NCBI GenBank assembly: GCA_021107605.1
Contig: JAIOSN010000272.1
Span: 1-11,107 of the forward strand
Direction of reading: 5' to 3'
Length of the DNA: 11,107 nucleotides
Source of the DNA: Anaerolineae bacterium
GTDB taxonomy: Bacteria; Chloroflexota; Anaerolineae; B4-G1; SLSP01
Within the stretch, counting starts at the first letter, position 1; the number at the start of each line of letters is the position of its first letter. The notes under the pieces are model-generated. The model worked only from the letters and a program-made list of their open reading frames with translations. It was not told where the DNA came from and searched no databases. Positions 1 to 8,400 of the stretch are shown one piece after another. The position numbers and the translations under genes were made by a program.

Positions 1-1231
1 TGAACTGCTGGCGCGCAGCCGGGCGGAGATTCCGGCAGACGCGGCGCGATTTGGTTTCGTCGCCGCTAAGCAGCAGGAAGCCGAGAAGCTTTTGGAGAAT
101 GCTATTTCTCTGCTTGAGAGCCGGCCACAGGCCGAGGCTTGGAATCATCCCCGGGGAATCTTCTATCAACGCGCAGGCATGGATACGGCGGGCAAGGTGG
201 TGGCGGTTTTTCCAGGACAGGGTTCGCAATACCTCAACATGGGGCGTGAGATAGCTCTCAATTTCCCGCCGTTGCGGGAGGCTTACGCTCAGATGGATGC
301 CCATTTCATAACAGAAGGCTCACCGCCACTTTCCCAGGTAGTCTTTCCCATTCCGGCCTTTGATGAGGAGAGACGCCAAGCTCAATCTGCCACACTGCGC
401 GCCACGGATTACGCTCAAGCCGGCATTGGAACTTTTAGTTTGGGGTTGTACAAAATCCTGGTGCAAGCCGGATTTCAGGCTGATTTCACTGCAGGGCACA
501 GCTTCGGGGAGCTCTCGGCGCTCTGGGCCGGAGACGTATTGGACGATGCCGGCTTCCTCACGCTGGTGAAGGCGCGTGGCAAGGCGATGTCCCCGCCGGA
601 GGGTCAGGAGCTCTCCGATACCGGCACGATGTTGGCCGTCAAGGGTGATCTGGCAAAGATTGAAGAGGCCGTGGCGGCTTGGGACGAGGTACTGATCGCT
701 AACCAGAACTCTCCCAGCCAGGTGGTGCTGGCCGGTCCGACGCCAGCCATTGAGAACGCGAGGCGAGTGTTGGGCGACCAGGGCTTCAAGGTGACGCCGT
801 TGCCCGTTTCAGCGGCTTTTCATACCCCTTTGGTGGCCCATGCTTCAGAGCCATTCGCGGCTGCGGTCGCGGCGGTGCCGTTCCACGAGGCGCGGATCCC
901 CGTCTATTCCAATACTACTGGTGATCCGTACCCCTCCGAGGAGAGAGAGGCGCAAGAACTGTTAGGTCAGCATATCTTGCATCCGGTCATCTTTAAGAGC
1001 CAGATTGAGCATATTTACGCGGCGGGCGGGCGTGTTTTCGTCGAGATTGGCCCCCGGCGCATTGTGACGAATCTGGTTGACGCTATCTTGGGTGATAGAC
1101 CGCATCTTGCTCTGCCGCTGAACGCCAGTCGTCAGAAATCCAGTGACCGCCAATTGCGCACGGCTGTGGTGCAATTGAAAGTTGCCGGAGTGCCTTTAGG
1201 AGATATTGATCCGTATCAGGTTGCCAGCTAG
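1..1231 (+). CDS. pfaA: PfaA-like polyketide/fatty acid synthase, C-terminal part: post-KS linker and acyltransferase (5' partial)
   Basis: The frame is open from base 2, so the gene enters from the left; a TTG at 92 is internal and not a likely start. Residues are numbered from the first full codon. The first ~60 resemble the linker that follows the ketosynthase in PfaA proteins, so a KS should lie upstream. The acyltransferase, which loads malonyl-type extender units onto ACP, begins with FPGQGSQY near residue 70. It has the nucleophile motif GHSFGE (Ser167), the IANQNSPSQVVLAG segment, and AFHTPLV with the catalytic His274. The C-terminus (QLKVAGVPLGDIDPYQ) matches the short tail after the PfaA AT. 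In known PfaA proteins the chain continues into tandem ACPs and a KR; here a TAG stops it and those domains are in the next two genes. The family call is strong; the break is real in this sequence but could be an assembly or lineage feature. Confidence 0.93.
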   Translation, partial: ELLARSRAEIPADAARFGFVAAKQQEAEKLLENAISLLESRPQAEAWNHPRGIFYQRAGMDTAGKVVAVFPGQGSQYLNMGREIALNFPPLREAYAQMDAHFITEGSPPLSQVVFPIPAFDEERRQAQSATLRATDYAQAGIGTFSLGLYKILVQAGFQADFTAGHSFGELSALWAGDVLDDAGFLTLVKARGKAMSPPEGQELSDTGTMLAVKGDLAKIEEAVAAWDEVLIANQNSPSQVVLAGPTPAIENARRVLGDQGFKVTPLPVSAAFHTPLVAHASEPFAAAVAAVPFHEARIPVYSNTTGDPYPSEEREAQELLGQHILHPVIFKSQIEHIYAAGGRVFVEIGPRRIVTNLVDAILGDRPHLALPLNASRQKSSDRQLRTAVVQLKVAGVPLGDIDPYQVAS

Positions 1232-1446
1232 CAGTCTCAGGTTAGGAATAGGAAGCAATTATGATCTGGATGCATTTCATTGCGGTTAAATTTCTGGTGG
1301 CGTGTGGCGTGTTCCGTTTGGGGAAGGTTTACGCAACACGTAATACGCAACCCGGATAAGGTCAAGTATTCTACACAAAATTTAAAGTTCTCCTCAGTGT
1401 TCTCTGTGTCCCTGTGGTGAGCCAACTTTTTTCAATGGAGGGAATT
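1232..1446. repeat. Gene-free interval made of dispersed-repeat words
   Basis: This 215-bp gap separates the AT gene from the ACP gene and has no convincing ORF. Three stretches look like short intergenic repeat words common in some environmental bacterial genomes: 1296-1316 (GGTGGCGTGTGGCGTG core), 1331-1350 (ACGCAACACGTAATACGC core) and 1389-1420 (TCAGTGTTCTCTGTGTCC core). The last, read in reverse, gives the HRDTENTE-like peptide often seen in spurious gene calls. The repeat identity rests on memory of such words, not on a search. No clear -35/-10 promoter pair was seen. Confidence 0.55.
1437..1442 (+). promoter_or_regulatory. Ribosome binding site of the ACP gene
   Basis: GGAGGG lies four bases before the ATG at 1447. 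This selects that start over the in-frame GTG at 1414 and ATG at 1435, whose extra residues would be encoded by repeat-derived DNA. Confidence 0.75.
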
Positions 1447-2931
1447 ATGGGTTTGATAATACGTTTGAACGGTAGTAATTATGTAAGTGAGAAGACCAAA
1501 GCGGCCTTTGAAGAGACATTGAACGATGGGTATCAGATCAAGGGGGGCGGTGGGCAGGAGCGCGAGTGCGTGGATGAAGGGGCTGTGGTGCGTGACCAAC
1601 TTCCAGCTGTTCGTTCCCAACCTCACATTCCGCAACCGCCGGCCTACACGGCCCCACAATGCGTTCAGGCATTGGATGGCTTGGAGCATGGCTTGGAGCG
1701 CTCACATGAGCACCAGCAGTTGATGTTGCAGACACATAGTCAATATATGCAGCTCCAATCAAATTACGCCGATACTTTCTCGGCGCTGATGCAACAGCAG
1801 GGAGATATTTTCGCGCAGAGCAATACCACTCCTCAACAGGCGGAAGTGGCACGGAAGGTATTGGAGACGCTGGCGGAGAGTATGGCACGCTTCCACGATC
1901 TCCAGGTCGAGACGCTGGGTGTACACAAGCAGTATCTCGCGCAGCAGACGGAGTACTCGCAGGCGCATTTCCAACTTCTGAGAGAACAACATCAGCGGAT
2001 ATTGAGTGGCAACGGCGCGCTAGGGCCAGAGAGTGAGAGAGCGATAGAGCGAGAAAGCGATAGAGCGAGAAGGCAAGAGAGCGAGAGGGCGAGCAAGCTA
2101 GAAAGTGAAAAAGCGATAGAGCGAGAGAGCGAGAGAGCGAGAAGGCGAGAGAGCGAGGCAGCGCTAGAGCGAGCAAGCGAAAAGGCGAGAAAGAGCGAGG
2201 CAGTGGTTGCTCAACAACTTGTTTCCAGTGCGGGCCCCGTTGCTCTGCCGGCTGCTGAAGTGTTGATTGCGGCTCTGCTGGCGGTGGTGAGCGAGAAGAC
2301 CGGTTATCCCGCCGAGATGTTGGAGCTGGAGATGGATATGGAAGCCGATCTGGGCATTGATTCCATCAAGCGCGTGGAGATCTTGAGCGCGTTGGCGGAG
2401 CAGTACCCGGAGTTACCGGTGGTTGAGCCGGATAGTTTAACCGAGCTGCATACGCTGGGGCAGATAGTTGAGCAATGGCAGGAGAAAGCGAGAGAGCGAG
2501 GAAGCGAGGAAGCGAGAGGGCGAGAGAGCGAAAAAGCGAGAGGGCGAGAGAGCGAAAAGGCGAGAGGGCGAGAGAGCGAGGAAGTGGCTACTCAACAACC
2601 CGTTTCCAGTGCGGCCTCCGTTGCTCCGCCGGCTGCTGGAGCGTTGGCTGCGGCCCTGCTGGCGGTGGTGAGCGAGAAGACCGGTTATCCCGCCGAGATG
2701 TTGGAGCTGGAGATGGACCTGGAAGCCGATCTGGGTATTGATTCCATCAAGCGCGTGGAAATCTTGAGCGCGCTGGCGGAGCAGTACCCGGAGTTGCCGG
2801 CAGTTGAGCCGGATAGTTTGACCGAATTGCATACACTGGGTCAGATCGTTGAGCAATGGCAGGCCGGGATGGAGACTTCTGGCGCCCCTGAGACTCAACC
2901 ATCAGCCTCTGGTACGGAAAAAAAAGTATAA
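1447..2931 (+). CDS. Tandem acyl carrier protein (2 ACP domains) corresponding to the middle of PfaA
   Basis: The 494-residue protein carries the growing acyl chain on two ACPs. The N-terminus (LNGSNYVSEKTKAAFEETL) resembles the segment that follows the AT in full-length PfaA. Two related helical segments follow (residues ~76-122 and ~139-186, sharing spaced R-H-Q, L-H-QY and Q-Y positions). A highly charged linker (~195-251, Glu/Ser/Arg/Ala) leads to ACP1, a second such linker (~346-379) to ACP2. Both ACPs carry LGIDSIKRVEI, the PfaA-type phosphopantetheine site, with Ser306 and Ser433 as attachment residues. The ACPs differ at only two of 71 aligned residues. Two ACPs is at the low end for PfaA, where arrays of several are usual. 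The gene ends in a run of eight A's just before TAA, close to the KR gene. As a stand-alone protein it must dock with KS-AT and KR-DH partners, or be joined to the KR by frameshifting. Confidence 0.93.
   Translation: MGLIIRLNGSNYVSEKTKAAFEETLNDGYQIKGGGGQERECVDEGAVVRDQLPAVRSQPHIPQPPAYTAPQCVQALDGLEHGLERSHEHQQLMLQTHSQYMQLQSNYADTFSALMQQQGDIFAQSNTTPQQAEVARKVLETLAESMARFHDLQVETLGVHKQYLAQQTEYSQAHFQLLREQHQRILSGNGALGPESERAIERESDRARRQESERASKLESEKAIERESERARRRESEAALERASEKARKSEAVVAQQLVSSAGPVALPAAEVLIAALLAVVSEKTGYPAEMLELEMDMEADLGIDSIKRVEILSALAEQYPELPVVEPDSLTELHTLGQIVEQWQEKARERGSEEARGRESEKARGRESEKARGRESEEVATQQPVSSAASVAPPAAGALAAALLAVVSEKTGYPAEMLELEMDLEADLGIDSIKRVEILSALAEQYPELPAVEPDSLTELHTLGQIVEQWQAGMETSGAPETQPSASGTEKKV
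1672..2004 (+). repeat. Duplicated helical segment in the ACP protein
   Basis: Bases 1672-1812 and 1861-2004 encode two diverged copies of a ~47-residue segment. Shared positions follow the pattern LxxLxxxxxRxHxxQxxxLxxHxQYxxxQxxYxxxxxxLxxxQ. The segment resembles the helical stretch between AT and ACPs in PfaA, but its function is not known to me. Confidence 0.6.
2032..2191 (+). repeat. Octanucleotide tandem array 1 (20 units) encoding the linker before ACP1
   Basis: Twenty consecutive 8-base units, consensus AGCGAGAR, run without a phase break. Three units make 24 bases, so the protein shows an eight-residue period (ESERARRR-like). Units are degenerate (for example AGCGATAG, GGCAAGAG, AGCTAGAA), which suggests an older array than array 2. 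The product should be a charged, probably helical spacer. Confidence 0.88.
2212..2862 (+). repeat. Tandem duplication of the ACP module (381-base period)
   Basis: Bases 2212-2481 and 2593-2862 are direct copies offset by exactly 381 bases without indels. In the 213-base core (2269-2481 against 2650-2862) I count about 15 differences by eye, nearly all synonymous; the protein changes are Met to Leu and Val to Ala. This indicates a recent duplication or continuing gene conversion. The unit comprises one ACP plus the linker encoded by array 2. Confidence 0.88.
2485..2580 (+). repeat. Octanucleotide tandem array 2 (12 units) encoding the linker between ACP1 and ACP2
   Basis: Twelve 8-base units with consensus RRRGCGAR lie in perfect phase. 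The last two thirds form a 24-base higher-order repeat (AGGGCGAG, AGAGCGAA, then AAAGCGAG or AAGGCGAG), nearly identical from copy to copy. The translation repeats ARGRESEK. This array is more homogeneous than array 1, so it is probably younger and more prone to slippage. Confidence 0.88.
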
Positions 2932-2957
2932 AGAGGGCCCGGGAGGAGAATTCCTCC
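2918..2957 (+). promoter_or_regulatory. Candidate -1 frameshift site: A8 run followed by stop codon and hairpin
   Basis: Eight A's (2918-2925) lie in the last codons of the ACP gene, read GAA AAA AAA GTA TAA. They contain the heptamer A AAA AAA in the phase needed for a -1 slip (codons AAA-AAA preceded by A). The -1 frame is the KR frame, open from 2892 without a stop into the KR gene. A perfect 6-bp hairpin, GGAGGA/TCCTCC with loop GAAT, sits at 2942-2957. Its distance from the A run, 16 bases, is longer than the usual 5-9 for stimulatory structures, which weakens the case. An uncalled ninth A would also fuse the two frames. Confidence 0.4.
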
Positions 2958-2978
2958 GTTCAGCGCCGTGAGGTCTCC

Positions 2979-5408
2979 TTGCGCGTGCTGCCCGTGCCCG
3001 ACACTTTAGAAGTTACATTGCCGGCTGGTCATAGCTGCCTCATCACCGATGATGGCACTCAGACGAGTATCCGGCTGGCGCAGGCGTTAGCGGCCCGCGA
3101 TTGGCCTGTGATCTTGCTCTCGTTCCCACCAGATATTGTGCCAGAGCAGGAGCGCAGCCCACTCCCTCCGGAGATCACTCAAGTGCAGTTGTCCTCGTTG
3201 GAGGAGACGCAGTTATCTGCCCTGGTTGAGCAGGTGGGGCCGGTGGGTTCTTTTATTCACCTGCATCCAGCTAGCGAGAGTGAGGAGCTCTTCCCGGTGA
3301 CGCAGCGAGCTATTCTCAAGAGCGTCTTCCTGCTGGCTAAACATCTCCAGCCGGCGTTGACCGGCGCAGCAGCCAGTGGGCGCAGTTCTTTTATGACGGT
3401 GACTCGCTTGGATGGGGCGTTGAGATTGGGGAAGCAGAGCGTCAACTGCGACGCGCTTAGCGGTGGATTGGCGGGGTTGACCAAGACCCTGGCCCTGGAA
3501 TGGCCCGCCGTTTTCTGTCGGGCCGTTGATCTCAGTCCAATTTTCGACGCTGAACAGTCTGTTGAAGCTATCCTCTCCGAGCTCTCCGATCCCAATCGTA
3601 GATTGCGTGAGGTGGGGTGGAGCGAGCAAGGTCGGGTTACTTTGGTCACTGCTACCGGACAGGTGGCAGTTGACGCGGGGACAGCCTGCAAAACGGCGCC
3701 TCCCGGGAGTGAGAGTACCTTCCTGGTCAGCGGTGGCGCGAAGGGAATTACGGCGCAGTGTGTCATCAAACTGGCAGAGCGCTACCAGAGCAATTTTGTG
3801 TTGGTAGGACGTTCTACCATCGAGCCGGAACCGGTCTGGGCGGCGGGGATAGAGGAGGAAACCGACCTCAAGCGAGCGGCCATGCAGGCCGTGTTAGCCA
3901 GTGGCGAGAAACCCACTCCCCGGCGGATCCAACAAACGGTCAAGATCTTACTATCGAGCCGCGAGATAAAAAGTACGTTGGCGGCTATCACCGCGGCCGG
4001 CGGGCAGGCAGAATACATCAGCGCCGACGTGACGGATGGCCCCGCGCTGCACGCGGCTCTGGAATCCGTGCGCGAGCGAATTACCGGCATCATCCACGGT
4101 GCGGGGGTGCTGGCAGATAAGTTGATTGAAGAGAAGAGTGCGGCGGATTTCGAGTTTGTTTACGGAGTCAAAGTCGAGGGGCTGAAAAACCTCTTGGCTT
4201 CCGTGCCCGTAAGCCAACTTGAACAGGTGGTGCTCTTCTCATCGGTCGCTGGCTTCTACGGCAATGCCGGGCAAGCGGATTACGCCATCGGCAATGAGGT
4301 GCTCTCCAAGACAGCGCACCTTCTCCAAAAGAGAGTACCGGCCTGTCGCGTCTTAGCCATCAACTGGGGGCCGTGGGATGGCGGCATGGTGACACCCCAG
4401 CTCAAGCGAATTTTGAAACGGGGCGGTATCGAAGTCATTCCCGTTGAGGCGGGCACGGAGCTCTTGGCCGGTGAGCTGGCTGTATCGAGCAACGTGGTGC
4501 AGATCGTGGTAGGCAGCTCGCTGCCCACTCCTACGCGGACACCGGATGTCGAATTGCGCACGCATCACCTTCACCGGCGCTTGACGTTAGAGGCCAATCC
4601 CTTCTTGCGTGATCACGTCATAGGTGGACACGCGGTTCTGCCCACCGTCTGCGCCGTCGCGTGGATGGTGAACGCTTGCGAGGAGCTCTATCCGGGTTAC
4701 CTCTTCTTCCGGGCGGAGAAGTATCGGGCGTTCAAAGGTGTGGTCTTTGACGCTTCTCTGACTGATGATTACATCCTGGATTTGGAGGAAATCTCCAAGG
4801 AGTGTGAGGAACTTATCTTTGAGGGACGGATACACAGTCAGACCGCTGATGGGAAACCTCGCTATCACTACACCGCGCGGATCACTCTGCGGCGCGAGCG
4901 GCCGGAGGCTCCGCGTTTCACCGAATTTGAGCTCGCGACCAGACAACCCGTTGCTGGAGAGCAGCTCTACCGGGAAAATATACTATTCCACGGCCCGGCG
5001 TTCCAGGGTGTGGAGCAGGTACTCAACTGCGATGCCGAGGGATTGACGATGCGCGCGCGCTCCCCGTTCGTCAGCCTGGAGACCCAGGGACAGTTCCCGG
5101 TGCGCTCTTTCAACCCTTACTTGACCGACGTACAGCTGCAAAGTCTGCTGATCTGGGCTACAGATAATCACGGCTATGGCGGGCTACCCATGCAGATCCA
5201 AAAAGGGGAGCTTTACCGCGAGGTCGCTTTTGGTGATGAGACTTACGTCACCTTGCAGATCAAATCTAACAGCGAGCAGCGTCTGGTCGCTGATGTTATC
5301 GTTCACGACGAGGATGGGTATGTTTACAGCCGTGTCACGGATGCGGAGATCACTCTGAGCGAGCGGATGAATGAGTTGTTTGAACTAAATGTGTTGGAGC
5401 CTGATTAG
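2979..5408 (+). CDS. Ketoreductase-dehydratase protein corresponding to the C-terminal part of PfaA (KR-DH)
   Basis: The protein would reduce beta-ketoacyl-ACP with NADPH and dehydrate the product. Numbering is from TTG 2979, giving 809 residues. The start opens with LPVPDTLEVTLP, like the region before the KR in PfaA. The N-terminal structural KR half (~1-245) is followed by the Rossmann motif GGAKGIT (252-258), the long insertion typical of PUFA synthase KRs, then HGAGVLADKL, Ser422 in FSSVAGFYG and catalytic Tyr435 in DYAIGN, and INWGPWDGG. The second half is a double-hotdog PKS-type DH: DHVIGGHAVLP fits HxxxGxxxxP with His546, LFHGPAFQG lies near 671, and Asp717 sits in TDVQLQ. This matches the KR-DH end of myxobacterial Pfa2. 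TTG with a GAGG at 2970-2973 is the only usual start in frame, but PfaA-like residues (VQRREVSLR) are encoded before it, so translation may begin by frameshift from the ACP gene. Confidence 0.92.
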   Translation: MRVLPVPDTLEVTLPAGHSCLITDDGTQTSIRLAQALAARDWPVILLSFPPDIVPEQERSPLPPEITQVQLSSLEETQLSALVEQVGPVGSFIHLHPASESEELFPVTQRAILKSVFLLAKHLQPALTGAAASGRSSFMTVTRLDGALRLGKQSVNCDALSGGLAGLTKTLALEWPAVFCRAVDLSPIFDAEQSVEAILSELSDPNRRLREVGWSEQGRVTLVTATGQVAVDAGTACKTAPPGSESTFLVSGGAKGITAQCVIKLAERYQSNFVLVGRSTIEPEPVWAAGIEEETDLKRAAMQAVLASGEKPTPRRIQQTVKILLSSREIKSTLAAITAAGGQAEYISADVTDGPALHAALESVRERITGIIHGAGVLADKLIEEKSAADFEFVYGVKVEGLKNLLASVPVSQLEQVVLFSSVAGFYGNAGQADYAIGNEVLSKTAHLLQKRVPACRVLAINWGPWDGGMVTPQLKRILKRGGIEVIPVEAGTELLAGELAVSSNVVQIVVGSSLPTPTRTPDVELRTHHLHRRLTLEANPFLRDHVIGGHAVLPTVCAVAWMVNACEELYPGYLFFRAEKYRAFKGVVFDASLTDDYILDLEEISKECEELIFEGRIHSQTADGKPRYHYTARITLRRERPEAPRFTEFELATRQPVAGEQLYRENILFHGPAFQGVEQVLNCDAEGLTMRARSPFVSLETQGQFPVRSFNPYLTDVQLQSLLIWATDNHGYGGLPMQIQKGELYREVAFGDETYVTLQIKSNSEQRLVADVIVHDEDGYVYSRVTDAEITLSERMNELFELNVLEPD

Positions 5409-5456
5409 TTAATGGTCAGGCCCGGTCAGAGAGTGTGGAGAGGTGAGGTGGGTGTT

Positions 5457-8400
5457 ATGAGACAGGTTGTACTGGTAGGCATGGATATTTCTTACGGTTC
5501 TTGCCGTGATTTGGAGGCTTTTGCGCAGGCGGTTTATGCAGGGAATTATCAGCACGAGATTGAACCTGTGCCGAGCCGGCTGCCTCTGCATGTCGCGAGT
5601 CAGGCTCTCCGCGATGCTCCGTCAGCGGCGGGTGAGCGGCTGGCGGTGGTGGTGGCCGGGCCGGTGGAGCTAGCTGCTGATTTCACCCTAAAAATGGAGG
5701 CCGACGGGAGCTTCACTGGACCGGTGGTCATCAAGCGCAGTACGTTTGGCGCGTTGGCTGAAGTCGAGGAGCTGTTGAATGCGGGAGAAGTTGACGTCGT
5801 CCTGGTCGTCGCCCTGGACGTGGCGGGGACGGGTGCGGTTCTCTTCTCGCGCGCCGGCGTGGCGGGTTACGCTACGGTGGTGGCTTCCGAGCTGGGAGAA
5901 GTGGATGACGCGGCAGCGATCTGCCGGCGAGCGTGGGCGCAGGCCGGTATCACGCCAGAGAAGGTGGGCTATTTGGAGACGTCTGATGTACCACCGCCTG
6001 GTTTGTTAGCCGCTTACCAGTCTCCAGAAGGGGAGTTGAGCTGCGCGTTGAGTGGGCTGGGCGCGGATTTCGGCAATTTGACTGTGTTGGGAGCGCTGAT
6101 CAAGGTGGCGTTGTCTTTACATCACCGCACCCTACCGCCACTGCCAGCTGCGGAGGGGCGGAGCAGCGCGGCCGGTTGGCGCGAATCGCGCTTTTATAGC
6201 GCGCCGGCTGCACGTCCCTGGTTTGCAAGAGCTGGGCAAAAGCGGGTAGCTGCTCTGAGCTCTCTGGAGCAGGGAGAACTCTATGGGCAGCTGTTGCTGG
6301 CGGAACCGGTGCAACGGCGTGCGGAGAGTGTCGTCCGGCCACATTTGCGAGCCGAGACTAGCTATCTCTTCCCGCTCGCCGCCGGGGGAGAGGCCGCGCT
6401 CCTGGCGTGCTTGGAGCATTTGGAGCAGCGACTTCTGGCGGGCATTTCCCTCCGCCGGCTGGCTAACGAGACCTTCGCCGCGTATCAGCAGTATGCCGCC
6501 GCGCCTTATGCTCTGGCTCTGGTGGGGCAGGACCGGGATGGATTGTTGCGCGAAATCGCGCACGCTTCCAGAGGTGTGCCATCCGCTTTTGCGGAAGAGC
6601 GCGCCTGGAGTTCACCCCAGGGCAGTTACTTCACGGCGCGGCCGTTGAGGGAAACTGGGCTCACTTTTGTCTATCCGGGTGCTTTCAACTCTTATGTTGG
6701 GCTGGGGCGCGATCTGTTCCAGTACTTCCCGGCTCTTCACGCCTGGTTGGGTGAGAGCATCTCCGATCCGGCTATGGCGGTGGCCGAGGAACTGCTTTAT
6801 CCACGCAGCCAGCAACTGCTGAGTGCGGCGGAATTGCGAGAGCGCAGCGCGAAGCTGGCGACCGATCATATTGCCATGATTGAATCTGGCACCACCTTTG
6901 CTACGCTCTACACGTTGGTGTTGCGTGATATTTTTGGCGTGCGCCCCCAGGCTGCGCTGGGTTACAGTTTGGGCGAGATCAGTATGTTGTGGGCGGCGGA
7001 GGTGTGGGGCAATGTGGATGAGGGCAGTGCCGCGTGGCGCAACTCGCCGCTCTTCAAACGCCGGCTAGTAGGCCCGCAGGAAACCGTGCGCGCATACTGG
7101 GGTTTGAGCTCTGAAGTGGAGGCTGATTTCTGGGGAACATATCTTCTCAAAGCGCCCCTCGCTAAAGTACAGGAGTTGGTGGCGCAGGAGGAGCGGGTTT
7201 ATTTGACGATTGTGAATACTCCTCGAGAGGTCATCATTGCCGGGGAAGCGGTGGGTTGCCGCCGTATCATTGAGGCGTTGGGTTGCCATTCGTTGCCGGT
7301 ACCCTTTGACGCGGCGATTCACAACAGAGCGATGCGCTCTGAGCACGACGCTTTTGTGGCTCTCTACACACATTCCATCCACCGGCGGCCCCCGATGACA
7401 TTTTACTCCGCCGCTGATTACGCGCCCTTGCAGCTGCGGAGCCAAACTCTGGCGCACTCCATGGCGAGTATGTGCTGTCAGCCGGTGGATTTCCCGCGTC
7501 TGGTGCAGAGTGCCTATGATGATGGTGCGCGCCTCTTCATTGAATTGGGGCCACAAAAAACCTGTTCCCGCTGGATTGGCCGGATTCTGCAAGGACGTGA
7601 ACACGCTGTGATCGCTATCAACAGGCAGCGGCGGGACGATTATGAGGGCGTGCTCGCGCTGCTGGCGTTACTCCTTAGCCATCGCGTGCCGTTCAACCTG
7701 GCGCCGCTCTACGATGTTGAGCTGGCAGCAGAACCGCGCTTGTTAGCCGTCAAAGAGGGACTGCGATCAGGGGCCAGCCCTTATCCTCTCTTGGCTACCG
7801 TTGCCGCTGCTTACCACGACAATCTGAACTGGCAGGCTGCCCGTATCAGTGCAGGGTACCAGGCTTTGTTGCAGGCGCGTGGGGTGGCGTTACAACAGAT
7901 GAGTGACCTGATTGGTTTGCAGATAGAGACTTCCAAGCTCTGGTTGGAGGGGGGCACTGTTGCGCCGGTGGTTGGCGTCAGCAGTCGAGCAGTGCGTTTT
8001 AACGAGCGTGATATTGATACTTTTGCCAGCGGTGATCCCGAAGCTTGTTTTGGCTCCGCGTATGCGGTTTATCGCGGGCGGCGGTTGCCACGCTTGCCCA
8101 ATGGCGAGCTGCAACTGATCAGTCGCATTGTTGAAATTGAGGGACAGTTTGGCGAGGTACAGGTGGGAGCCGAGCTACTAAGTGAGTATGATGTGCCCGC
8201 TGCTGCGTGGTTCTATCACCAGGGCAGCTCTTCCATGCCTTACGCTATTCTGATGGAAGTCGCTCTGCAACCATGTGGTTTCTTGGCGGCTTACCAGGGG
8301 TCTACATTGCCTTACCCGGAGATGGATTTTTACTTCCGTAATCTAAATGGCAGCGGCAAACTGCTCCGGGAGGTGGATTTGCGTGGTAAGACTATCACCA

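Noticed and set aside
1261..1359. 32-codon plus-strand ORF with an upstream AGGAAG
   Set aside because: Its second half is repeat-derived (YATRNTQPG) and it resembles nothing known to me; probably chance.
1237..1425. Minus-strand 62-codon frame with an HRDTENTE peptide
   Set aside because: The peptide is the translation of intergenic repeat words; no ribosome binding site or domain is visible, and this pattern is a common source of false gene calls.
1538..2176. Minus-strand 212-codon frame opposite the ACP gene
   Set aside because: Ser/Leu-rich translation of the octamer repeat on the wrong strand; the plus strand has unmistakable ACP domains.
2032..2580. CRISPR array
   Set aside because: The repeats are 8-nt units with no spacers and lie inside a coding frame.
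2942..2957. Intrinsic terminator between the ACP and KR genes
   Set aside because: The hairpin has only six base pairs and no T tract follows; it lies between co-directional genes of one pathway.
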